From positions 3,189,501 to 3,253,500 of the forward strand of contig NZ_CP073751.1 of assembly GCF_020025155.1 (NCBI RefSeq): 64,000 bases of DNA. The letters are read 5' to 3'. This DNA is from Halopseudomonas nanhaiensis (lineage in GTDB: Bacteria > Pseudomonadota > Gammaproteobacteria > Pseudomonadales > Pseudomonadaceae). Shown here one piece after another: positions 10,582 to 17,844 of this stretch (positions within the stretch are counted from its first letter, which is position 1; each line of letters opens with the position of its first letter). The notes under the pieces were generated by a model. That model worked only from the letters and a program-made list of their open reading frames with translations. It searched no databases and was not told the DNA's origin. The translations under genes and the position numbers were made by a program.

Positions 10582-11838
10582 ATGTCAGGCAAAGCCATAC
10601 GTCTCACCGAAGCCAAGGTGAAGAATGCCGTCCCCGCAAAGACGGATTACGTCTTAGGTGATGGCGACGGCCTTCAAATGCGAGTGAGAAGCAATGGCTC
10701 TAAGCTCTGGAATTTCAACTACTACCACCCGGTGACCAAAAAGCGTCTCAACATGGGACTTGGAACCTATCCCGAAATCACACTCTCACAGGCTCGCAAG
10801 CTCACCATCGATGCAAGACAGCTGATTTCTCAGGGAACCGATCCTAAGGAACAGCGAGATAACACCCGCCAGCAGCAAAAAGCTGCCAGCGAGCACACCT
10901 TGAGAAAAGTTGCCGAAGCCTGGTTTGATCTGAAGAAAACAGACGTCACACCAGCCTATGCCGAAGACATTTGGCGGTCACTGACGCTGCATGTCTTCCC
11001 GGATCTTGGAGATACCCAGGTATCTAGCATTACAGCGCCGAAAGTCATCGAGCTTCTTCGCCCCATTGAAGCTAAAGGCAGTTTGGAAACAGTGAAGCGC
11101 CTTTCTCAGCGGCTGAACGAAATCATGACCTATGCAGTCAATTCAGGCCTTGTACTCGCCAATCCACTCAGCGGCATAAGAGCCGTCTTCAAAAAGCCTA
11201 AGAAACAGAACATGGCATCCTTAAGTCCTGACGAGCTTCCTGAGCTTATGATCGCCATCTCCAATGCCAGCATCAAACGTACTACCCGCGCCTTGATCGA
11301 ATGGCAACTACACACAATGACCAGACCCGTTGAAGCAGCCACAACGCGATGGGCCGATATCGACTTCGAAAAGCAAATCTGGACCATCCCTGCTGAACGA
11401 ATGAAAAAGCGCCGCCCACATATAGTGCCATTGACTGATCATGGATTGGCAATCCTTGAAGCTGTTAAGCCTTATAGTGGACACAGGGAGTTCGTTTTCC
11501 CTGCGGATCGAAATCCGCGTACCCATTGCAACAGCCAGACCGCTAACATGGCCCTTAAGCGCATGGGCTTTGCTGGCCGACTGGTCAGTCACGGCATGCG
11601 CTCTATTGCTAGCACCGTTCTCAATGAGCATGGATTTGACCCTGAACTGATTGAAGTAGCCCTGGCGCACGTAGACAAAAACGAAGTCAGAAGCGCCTAC
11701 AACCGTGCTGACTACATTGAACGTCGCCGGCCAATGATGGAGTGGTGGAGCAAGCATATTGATCAGGCCGCCACTGGAAGCCTTTCTGTCGCATCTGTTA
11801 ACCCAGAAAATGCGAGAAAGGTTGTACCCATTCGATAA
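10582..11838 (+). CDS. Tyrosine-type integrase (CP4/P4-like, DUF4102 arm-binding domain)
   Basis: A 418-residue site-specific recombinase that would integrate and excise the island. The N-terminal arm-DNA-binding domain (LTEAKVKNAVPAKTDYVLGDGDGLQMRV) is followed by a core-binding region and the catalytic domain with Arg in HTMTRPVEAATTRW, His-x-x-Arg in HGMRSIASTVLNEHG, a further His in ALAHVDKNEVRSAYNR, and the Tyr in RADYIERRR. The ATG at 10582 is chosen because the in-frame stretch upstream crosses the repeat cluster. It lies 185 bases after the tmRNA gene, the standard position for a tmRNA-integrating element. Confidence 0.94.
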   Translation: MSGKAIRLTEAKVKNAVPAKTDYVLGDGDGLQMRVRSNGSKLWNFNYYHPVTKKRLNMGLGTYPEITLSQARKLTIDARQLISQGTDPKEQRDNTRQQQKAASEHTLRKVAEAWFDLKKTDVTPAYAEDIWRSLTLHVFPDLGDTQVSSITAPKVIELLRPIEAKGSLETVKRLSQRLNEIMTYAVNSGLVLANPLSGIRAVFKKPKKQNMASLSPDELPELMIAISNASIKRTTRALIEWQLHTMTRPVEAATTRWADIDFEKQIWTIPAERMKKRRPHIVPLTDHGLAILEAVKPYSGHREFVFPADRNPRTHCNSQTANMALKRMGFAGRLVSHGMRSIASTVLNEHGFDPELIEVALAHVDKNEVRSAYNRADYIERRRPMMEWWSKHIDQAATGSLSVASVNPENARKVVPIR

Positions 11839-11844
11839 AGAAAT

Positions 11845-11868
11845 GGCTGCTTTCGGCCAGAAGCGGCC
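11845..11868. repeat. Dispersed GGCC-centred repeat, partial copy 1
   Basis: GGCTGCTTTCGGCCAGAAGC is similar to half of the elements at 13961-14017 and 20561-20615. It lies just after the integrase stop. The rest of the gap up to 12024 shows nothing recognisable. Confidence 0.55.
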
Positions 11869-12024
11869 ATTAATCATGATCTTCTCCGCTGAACTATTCC
11901 ACTCGACCCCATTCTCGAACTGCTTATCGAGTAAATGCAAAGCTGGAACACTGCAGTGAGGTATGCAGGAAGGATCTGCGTTCGTGCGGATAGACTTGTT
12001 GGCGCCACGTCTCTGCGCTGGGAT

Positions 12025-12750
12025 TCAAGTGGAGCCGGCGATCGCTGTCAGCAACCTGAGTATTGCCGGACGCAGAACCGTGGACTCGAAATCCTTTCGT
12101 TGTAGCGCTAATTGACCGATAACATGGCCATTGATTGTATTGGTGAGTAGGGCCGCGTCGGCATTGGGGTCGGAGGATCCGAGATTGGCCAGGATGCGGT
12201 GAATAATCCGCGCGTAGGCCCTCCCCCAGTCGCGCAGAACCGGCCGTAGTTCCGGGTAGCGAGCGGCGGCTAGGTGTAATTCGATGATAGTGATCCCCAT
12301 ACTGCGATCTTCGATCATCTGCTGGGTGGAGTGGCGTGCAATGATCTCGGCAAGCGATTGCGGATCGCCTGGAACAGATTCGAATTGTTCGAGCACACCG
12401 GCCAGCGCTTCGATATTACGGTTCGCGACCAACACCATCGCTTCCCGGATCAACTCTTCGCGCGTACCGAAGTAGTACGCAACCGAACCATGACTAGCCT
12501 TGGCTTCGGCAACTACTGTTCTGAACGTCGCGATACCCACGGCCTCGCCTGACTTCATGGCCAAGAGCGCAAACGCCTTGGGTTGTTCGGAGAAGAAAGC
12601 TTCCTCAATGTCAGCTTCCGTAGATTGAAGCGAATTCAAACACCCATCGAATTCCGCTTTTCCTCGAACAAGGTCGAGTATCGCAGGAACGTCCGCTTTT
12701 TCTGCCTTCCTGATTTCAATAATAAGAGTACCCTCTCTATGGATGCGCAT
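12025..12750 (-). CDS. Chimeric protein: N-terminal half of a GNAT acetyltransferase joined to a TetR regulator
   Basis: The 241-residue product reads as two unrelated families in one frame. Residues about 10-76 (IIEIRKAEKADVPAILDLV ... FALLAMKSGEAVGIATF) look like the first half of a GNAT acetyltransferase. Residues about 77-241 continue RTVVAEAKASHGSVAYYFGTREEL, the second half of a TetR helix-turn-helix, followed by a complete-looking TetR ligand domain. The GNAT part lacks the acetyl-CoA loop and the TetR part lacks helix 1, so neither activity is expected to be intact. The start MRIHREGTL is the best ATG near the GNAT start, though the family usually starts close to IEIRK. It is best read as a deletion fusion at a short GIA-like match. 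Confidence 0.65.
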   Translation of the reverse strand: MRIHREGTLIIEIRKAEKADVPAILDLVRGKAEFDGCLNSLQSTEADIEEAFFSEQPKAFALLAMKSGEAVGIATFRTVVAEAKASHGSVAYYFGTREELIREAMVLVANRNIEALAGVLEQFESVPGDPQSLAEIIARHSTQQMIEDRSMGITIIELHLAAARYPELRPVLRDWGRAYARIIHRILANLGSSDPNADAALLTNTINGHVIGQLALQRKDFESTVLRPAILRLLTAIAGST

Positions 12751-12961
12751 AACGCCGCCAACACGCGCAGCTTTGTAGTGAAGGCGAAGCCGCAACCGAA
12801 ATGGTGTCGCTATGCTTGGATTGGTTAGTGGCAGACGCCCGTGACGTTGGCTCTTGCCCAAAGCAGGCTCCCATGAAGCGTTGGCCGCCTACATTCTCTG
12901 CGGAGTGGTTGCCTCTCTAGTTCAGGCAACCAGCAGGTGACGTCTAACCGCGTGCTGTGCA
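12751..12961. other. Gap without a recognised gene
   Basis: No convincing gene is seen. The gap must hold the promoter of the chimeric gene. Several short GC-rich inverted segments occur, for example GGTTGCC / GGCAACC around 12907-12929, without a recognisable T-tract. Confidence 0.4.
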
Positions 12962-13441
12962 TCAGTCTTTCATATTCTTCCACGCGAATACCGAGGCCAA
13001 AATAATGATACCGATGGCAGCACCAAAGTATAACGTAGCGATCGTAGCGCCAATCTCTACCGCCTGCTCAAGGAACAGAACCACCAGTATCACAGCAGCC
13101 ACTTGGCTTACTGTTATCTTCAAATCATGGAAGCTCTTAATGCCCAGAGGGTTTTGGGATTCTCTGTCATCATCAGACACCGGACGGATGAACAGACGAT
13201 ACAGGCTAACCGCCATGATCTGAAAAGTAATAGCGATCAGCAGGAGATCCAACAGCTTCAGGAGGCGAACCGCGAGGCTCTTGCCGTCGTCAGCAGAGAC
13301 AGGTATATCACGTACTACATCCAGTGCGGTATTCCAGGTTATGTTAACCGAGGCACCATACAAGAGCAAAGATGACACCGCACAGATAACGACTGCCACC
13401 CACACCATAAACCGACTACTTCTGAAAACTTTCTCGATCAT
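12962..13441 (-). CDS. YqhA/UPF0114-type inner membrane protein
   Basis: A 159-residue protein with four predicted membrane segments (about residues 10-30, 58-78, 110-130 and 135-152). The start MIEKVFRSSRFMVWVAVV, the LLKLLDLLLIAITFQIMAVSLYRLF segment split by a charged turn, and the C-terminal half resemble the UPF0114 (YqhA) family, whose function is unknown. A longer in-frame start 7 codons upstream lacks support. It stands alone between the chimeric gene and a 700-base non-coding stretch. Confidence 0.7.
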   Translation of the reverse strand: MIEKVFRSSRFMVWVAVVICAVSSLLLYGASVNITWNTALDVVRDIPVSADDGKSLAVRLLKLLDLLLIAITFQIMAVSLYRLFIRPVSDDDRESQNPLGIKSFHDLKITVSQVAAVILVVLFLEQAVEIGATIATLYFGAAIGIIILASVFAWKNMKD

Positions 13442-14144
13442 AATTTCTCCGGGCCGCGTCACAACGTCAGTTACAGACTCACAATTTTCTCTTAGTCGGT
13501 TTCACCGGACCATCTACTATCTCGTTAATCAACCTCTAGATTGTGCTTTCTACGGCGTTAGCCGAACACTGGAGCTGTCGGATTACTGCTGGATTACTTC
13601 AAACGTTCGTGACCCTGACATGACCTGGAGAAAAGCCACTAACAGTGATTAGACCGCATGCGTGACTAACTCGCAGCCTAACATTTCGCTCGAAATAATG
13701 ATTCTTCTCTTGTAGATCAGTGTGTTATGAATCTTTCGCTCCCTTCTACTACGACGTTATATCGAACGCGATATAAGTCCATTAAATCCGAATGCGGCAT
13801 AATTCCGGGCTTCACAGCAGGTCGCCATAGGTGGGAGGAATGAATGCTTGTGTCAAATAAGCAAGGCATTCATGCAGCCGAAAATGGGACTGCGCGTGAG
13901 CAGTTGCTTCCATAATGCTTTTTCTACTGTTGATTGCCAACAGTTTGATGGCAATTTGTAGCCGCTTCTGGCCGATAGCCGCCCGTCACAACAGGCAGGT
14001 ATCGGCCAAAAGCGGACAACAGTCCAAGAGGTGTGAAGGAAGGTTTCAATATCTACCAGAAGCACACGTTTATGGTCCCCACACCAAGCCAGCCTCAATT
14101 CGAGACTGGCCTGGGCGTGACGGCACCTAATCAGGTCTTCCGCT
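13442..14144. other. 700-base stretch without a gene; holds two palindromes and a repeat element
   Basis: No convincing coding frame. It holds an 8-base-pair palindrome TTATATCG-AACG-CGATATAA (13757-13776) that looks like an orphan operator, an imperfect inverted repeat at 13842-13871 (GAATGCTTG / CAAGGCATTC), and repeat copy 2 (13961-14017). The short minus-strand frame here runs through the repeat and is not protein-like. Confidence 0.55.
13961..14017. repeat. Dispersed GGCC-centred repeat, copy 2
   Basis: An inverted-repeat element: CCGCTTCTGGCCGATA (13962-13977) pairs with TATCGGCCAAAAGCGG (14000-14015), with CGTCACAACAGGC near the centre. The same plan and the AACAGGC centre recur at 20561-20615. 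It marks the left border of the nickel/chromate block. Confidence 0.75.
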
Positions 14145-14813
14145 TCACATCGCCCGCTTTAACTCACCGTAGTTGCCACGAGTGCGAAGCACCAACGTGA
14201 CATCCTCATTATTCCGGTTACGGAAAAACCAGCCATGGTTCCCCGTGAACGCGGCCGTCAAATCGCCTTCATCCTCCGTAACGCCACGGCCCTTCTCATA
14301 AGAGATAGACTGGCCACCGCCATCACCGTGGGTGTCGAAGTTGACGGGGCCGCCTTCTGATACCCAATGAAAGCTGGCAATCGCACCTTGTTCCATAGTC
14401 AGCTTGTACTCAGTGCCTTCGCCAGGGGTCAGCACTACGCGGACCTCATCCTGCCATTCCGGCTGCGCTGGAGCAGGCGTTGCGACAATTGGCTCTGCCT
14501 GTGGCTCAGGGTCAGCAACTGTCTGTTGAACCGGGGCCGTCGGCTCTGGTGAGAGCTCTTCAGCAGCGGAAGGCACCGCCGTCAACTGCGCGGCTTCATC
14601 AGCAGCGGCTTCATCGGCAAGTTGCTGTTTGATCTCGCCCATCTCAGTCAAACCCAACAAACGGCCTACACCCGTCGGGTCAATCGCGTATTCGGCTGGC
14701 ATGACGACGGTCACCAGAAGCACCAATGCAACGATGGCGGAGATGATGGTAGAGCGAATCAGTTTTGCGCTACTGGGTAGTTCAGCGCGTGAGGGCATAT
14801 CGGTGTTGTACAT
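14145..14813 (-). CDS. Transmembrane anchor protein of metal-resistance modules
   Basis: A 222-residue protein with one N-terminal membrane helix (about residues 18-42, STIISAIVALVLLVTVVMP), a Pro/Ala/Glu/Gln-rich spacer (about 75-120), and a compact C-terminal domain (about 125-222) containing GEGTEYKLTMEQGAIASF and NHGWFFRNRN. Similar proteins annotated only as transmembrane anchor protein accompany HupE/UreJ genes. The ATG at 14813 is used; a TTG 6 codons upstream would touch the hupE-like stop. Its job is unknown; the spacer would let the C-terminal domain reach across the periplasm. Confidence 0.7.
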   Translation of the reverse strand: MYNTDMPSRAELPSSAKLIRSTIISAIVALVLLVTVVMPAEYAIDPTGVGRLLGLTEMGEIKQQLADEAAADEAAQLTAVPSAAEELSPEPTAPVQQTVADPEPQAEPIVATPAPAQPEWQDEVRVVLTPGEGTEYKLTMEQGAIASFHWVSEGGPVNFDTHGDGGGQSISYEKGRGVTEDEGDLTAAFTGNHGWFFRNRNNEDVTLVLRTRGNYGELKRAM

Positions 14814-14827
14814 AAATGTCTCCAGAA

Positions 14828-15562
14828 TCAAGCAATAAAGTAGCCAGTGAGCTGATAGCCAATAAGCAGAAATCCCGCGCCCATCATGGCTACGTTGGCG
14901 GTGTAGGCATGACGGAAGAAGCCGTCAGTCTTACGCCAGAAGTTCATTGCAATCAGGATCATGGCCAAAGCAATTAGCTGGCCCATTTCCACGCCGACGT
15001 TGAACGCAAACAGGTTTGGGACCAGCCCATCCGGTGAGATGTCGTATTCGATAATCTTCGACGACAGGCCAAAGCCGTGAAACAAACCAAAGATCAAGGT
15101 GGCGGCTTTGGTGTTGGGTTGAAAGCCAAACCAGCGTTGGTAAGCGCCCAGGTTATCCAGCGCCTTGTACACCACAGAAAGGCCGATGATCGCGTCAATG
15201 ATGTAGCTGTTGATACCGATATTGAAGTACACGCCCAGCAGCATGGTGAGCGAGTGTCCAACAGCAAACAGGCTTACATAAATAGCGATATGCTGCATGC
15301 GGTAGAGGAAGAAAATCACCCCCAGCAGAAACAGCAGATGATCATAGCCGGTGACCATGTGCTTGGCCCCGAGGTACATGAAGGCTATGAGGTTCACGCC
15401 AGTGATTTCCTGAATGTAGCCCTTGTCGCCTTCGGCGACAGCGTGGGCAAATGCGTCAGGCATACCTATAAACATCAGCGCGGTGAACAGTAAAAACAGT
15501 AATAGCGGGCGATTCGAGCCTACAGGGAATCTGCCCGAATCGCTTCCTGGAAAAGAATGCAT
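14828..15562 (-). CDS. HupE/UreJ family membrane protein (probable nickel/cobalt permease family)
   Basis: A 244-residue protein with a possible signal peptide ending near DAFAHA and about six further membrane helices. His-containing helices KHMVTGYDHLLFLLGVIFF, LFAVGHSLTM and GLFHGFGLSS are typical of the HupE/UreJ family, some members of which move nickel. It lies between the small His-rich exported protein and the anchor protein, all on the minus strand with short gaps, so the three are probably one transcript divergent from the metal-sensor gene. Confidence 0.82.
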   Translation of the reverse strand: MHSFPGSDSGRFPVGSNRPLLLFLLFTALMFIGMPDAFAHAVAEGDKGYIQEITGVNLIAFMYLGAKHMVTGYDHLLFLLGVIFFLYRMQHIAIYVSLFAVGHSLTMLLGVYFNIGINSYIIDAIIGLSVVYKALDNLGAYQRWFGFQPNTKAATLIFGLFHGFGLSSKIIEYDISPDGLVPNLFAFNVGVEMGQLIALAMILIAMNFWRKTDGFFRHAYTANVAMMGAGFLLIGYQLTGYFIA

Positions 15563-15608
15563 TATTTAGTCCTGAATGACGGTGGTTAAAAGTCGCGAGG
15601 CGGCGTTG

Positions 15609-15947
15609 TCAGCACACCAGATCAGGACGGGGAGGCCGCTTGACTAAAAAGATCGGTGCCGCAGGCACAAAACTGCCGGCGTCACGCAGAAGCGCCGCAC
15701 TCTTCGATTGAGCGCTTAGGCCCAGAGGCATATTCAGGTGCGGCGTTTCGTGCACGTGATCGGCAGTCAGCGATGAATGGAAGTGATCCGCACAGATTGT
15801 GCAGGTGGGAGCGTCGTTACCGTGCGAATGCGCGTGAGCGGGCGGGCTGGCGCCATTCACTAATGCCGAGCTATGCCCGACCCATGCCATCAATATGACG
15901 AGAGCGAGGGCAAATATCACCTTGGTGCTGATGGGCTTGCTGGGCAT
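15609..15947 (-). CDS. Small exported His/Cys-containing protein
   Basis: A 112-residue protein with a signal peptide (about residues 1-29, VIFALALVILMAWVGHSSA) and a short mature part with AHAHSHGNDAPTCTICADHFHSS and HVHETPH, which could bind a transition metal. The C-terminal FLVKRPPRPDLVC is reminiscent of DUF2946-like proteins found in copper and nickel loci, but the match is weak. It is first in the leftward metal transcript and faces the sensor gene across a 115-base region with an operator-like palindrome. Confidence 0.6.
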   Translation of the reverse strand: MPSKPISTKVIFALALVILMAWVGHSSALVNGASPPAHAHSHGNDAPTCTICADHFHSSLTADHVHETPHLNMPLGLSAQSKSAALLRDAGSFVPAAPIFLVKRPPRPDLVC

Positions 15948-15997
15948 ATCTAGAGGGTCCGGTGCCTGGGGCTCGTGAGTCTTGCTGATTCGACGGA

Positions 15998-16027
15998 TTG
16001 ACCGTATCCCCTCCAGGGGGATAGGAT
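15998..16027 (+). promoter_or_regulatory. Promoter and G-tract operator for the nickel sensor gene
   Basis: TATCCCCTCCAGGGGGATA (16005-16023) is an inverted repeat with C/G tracts, the type of site bound by CsoR/RcnR regulators. It overlaps a promoter candidate: -35 TTGACC (15998-16003) and -10 TAGGAT (16022-16027), spacing 18. The sensor gene starts 35 bases further on, so autoregulation, and perhaps control of the divergent genes, is likely. Confidence 0.6.
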
Positions 16028-16062
16028 GCGAGCATAATCCATCCCGACATGAGACTCAATAC

Positions 16063-16350
16063 ATGAGCGAAAACGCAGAGGGGCACCAGCACTCAAGCCA
16101 TGGCGATATCGTCAAAAGATTGAAGCGGGCAGAGGGTCACCTACGTAGCATCATCACCATGATTGAAAGCAGCCGCCCCTGTGTCGATATTGCACAACAG
16201 TTGCACGCGGTAGAAAAGGCAGTCTGCCAAGCCAAGCGAACACTTATTCAGGACCATATTGACCACTGTCTGGAGCACACGGTAGAGGCGCTTTCCGGGG
16301 GTGAACGTGCACCACTGGAAGATTTCAAGCAAATCACCAAATACCTCTAA
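16063..16350 (+). CDS. CsoR/RcnR-family metal-sensing repressor with an InrS-like metal site
   Basis: A 95-residue all-helical DUF156 repressor. The start MSENAEGHQHSSHGDIVKRLKRAEGHL contains the basic DNA-contact helix KRLKRAEGHLR. Candidate ligands are His8, Cys40, His65 and Cys69. The spacings Cys-25-His-4-Cys and His-32-Cys equal those of the Synechocystis nickel sensor InrS (His21, Cys53, His78, Cys82); RcnR has His at the last place and CsoR lacks the first His. The next gene is a nickel/cobalt-type efflux protein, so nickel sensing is the best guess. Start chosen at the ATG matching the family length. Confidence 0.88.
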   Translation: MSENAEGHQHSSHGDIVKRLKRAEGHLRSIITMIESSRPCVDIAQQLHAVEKAVCQAKRTLIQDHIDHCLEHTVEALSGGERAPLEDFKQITKYL

Positions 16351-16375
16351 GACTTTTCCCAGCAGGGTTTCTTCC

Positions 16376-17218
16376 ATGTCGAGTTTCGCCGAACTACTGC
16401 AGCAGGGGGCCTCCCAGGCGTGGTTGTATTTTCCCACCGCCATTTTATTAGGCGCTCTGCACGGCCTGGAGCCTGGACACTCCAAAACCATGATGGCGGC
16501 GTTTATCGTGGCGATTCGCGGCACAGTAAAACAGGCCGTTCTGCTTGGTTTCGCAGCGACGCTTTCTCACACGGCGGTGGTCTGGTTAGTGGCCATGTTT
16601 GGCATGTATCTGGGGCAGAATCTCGACGCTGACACTACCGAGCCCTACTTCCAGCTTGCCAGCGCCGCCATCATTATTCTCATCGCCCTGTGGATGCTGG
16701 GGCGCACCTGGCAGGGCGAGCAAACATGGCAGCTCGAGGCGGCTAGTGCACATCAGCATCACCATGAACATGAACATGCCCATAACCATGATCATGATCA
16801 TGTCAAAGCTGGAGGGCTTGAGCTGTCGCTGGAAGGTTATCAGGATGCCCACGAACGAGCGCATGCCCAGGATATTCGCACGCGTTTCAGCAATGGCAAT
16901 GTCAGCACCGGCCAGATCATTCTGTTCGGGCTGACTGGGGGTTTGATCCCCTGTCCGGCGGCGATTACTGTGTTGCTGCTCTGTCTGCAGGTGAAGGAAG
17001 TCACGCTGGGAGCGGTACTGGTGTTGTGCTTCAGTATTGGTTTGGCAATCACGCTGGTCACCGTCGGCGCCGCTGCCGCCATCGGCGCACGGCAGGCATC
17101 CAATCGTTGGCCTTGGCTCAGCACGGTGGCACGCCGCGCCCCTTATTTTTCCAGCGTACTGATTATCGGGGTGGGTATATATATCGGCATTCACGGCTGG
17201 ACCGGGCTCAATGCCTGA
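16376..17218 (+). CDS. Nickel/cobalt efflux protein, NicO/RcnA family
   Basis: A 280-residue inner-membrane exporter. Helix 1 region carries GALHGLEPGHSKTMM (His29 and His35 in the family HxxxPGH motif), followed by TLSHTAVV. A cytoplasmic or periplasmic loop at residues 126-142 has nine His alternating with Asp/Glu, a metal-capture loop as in RcnA. The second half repeats GLTGGLIPCPAAITVLLL. It lies 25 bases after the sensor gene and overlaps the next gene by 8 bases, so sensor, pump and YqaA-like protein form one transcript. Confidence 0.9.
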   Translation: MSSFAELLQQGASQAWLYFPTAILLGALHGLEPGHSKTMMAAFIVAIRGTVKQAVLLGFAATLSHTAVVWLVAMFGMYLGQNLDADTTEPYFQLASAAIIILIALWMLGRTWQGEQTWQLEAASAHQHHHEHEHAHNHDHDHVKAGGLELSLEGYQDAHERAHAQDIRTRFSNGNVSTGQIILFGLTGGLIPCPAAITVLLLCLQVKEVTLGAVLVLCFSIGLAITLVTVGAAAAIGARQASNRWPWLSTVARRAPYFSSVLIIGVGIYIGIHGWTGLNA

Positions 17219-17663
17219 CGCGTGGCTGGAGCTTTCCGGCTATCTTGGACTTTTCCTTGCGGCATTCGGTGCCGCCACGCTACTGCCGATGCAGTCAGAA
17301 GCGGTGCTGGTCGGGCTGTTGCTGACAGACCGTTACGCTGCCTGGGCATTATTGACGGTCGCAACCACTGGCAATGTGCTTGGCTCCGCCGTCAACTGGT
17401 TGCTGGGCCGCTCTATAGAGCGCTATCGACAAAAACGCTGGTTTCCAGTCAGCGAGCGCAAACTGGAAAAAGCCCAGCAGGCTTACCATCGTTTTGGCCG
17501 CTGGTCGTTACTGCTCAGTTGGGTGCCAATTATTGGCGACCCACTGACCGTGGTCGCCGGCGTTATGCGCGAACCTTTCTGGAGCTTTCTGTTGATCGTC
17601 ACACTGGCCAAGACTGCCCGCTACCTGCTGCTGGCAGCCGTCACGCTAGGATGGTTTATTTGA
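17211..17663 (+). CDS. YqaA-like (DedA/VTT superfamily) membrane protein
   Basis: A 150-residue protein with four or so membrane segments and the central GRSIERYRQKRWFPVSERKLEKAQQAYHRFGRW, followed by SWVPIIGDPLTVVAG, which is the family G-x-P motif region. Its ATG lies inside the end of the efflux gene (8-base overlap), showing coupled translation. DedA-type proteins support membrane potential or lipid carriers; a role in metal tolerance is inferred only from position. Confidence 0.85.
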   Translation: MPDAWLELSGYLGLFLAAFGAATLLPMQSEAVLVGLLLTDRYAAWALLTVATTGNVLGSAVNWLLGRSIERYRQKRWFPVSERKLEKAQQAYHRFGRWSLLLSWVPIIGDPLTVVAGVMREPFWSFLLIVTLAKTARYLLLAAVTLGWFI

Positions 17664-17844
17664 GCTCAAGGGGGCTTTTGACAGCCGAGCTTAAGCCTTG
17701 AACGTCGACGAACTAAAGGCGCGGCCATATTCAGTCGTCGTTCTCAAACTGCGTAATGACTTGGCGGTCTTAGTTTTCTTCTGCATGGAATCTGACCTGG
17801 AGTTAATGTTCATCTGCATCTGACGTCAATAGCGCGACCGCTGG

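Noticed and set aside
11308..11940. 210-residue minus-strand frame at the integrase 3' end
   Set aside because: Mostly antisense to the integrase catalytic domain, with no recognisable protein features.
12840..12960. Possible integron attC site near the chimeric gene
   Set aside because: Short GTTGG and CTAAC-like bits occur, but no paired core sites or proper stem could be put together, and no integron integrase is present.
13853..14098. 81-residue minus-strand frame
   Set aside because: Runs straight through the inverted repeat element; its text (RFWPIPACCDGRLSARSG) is what the repeat itself encodes.
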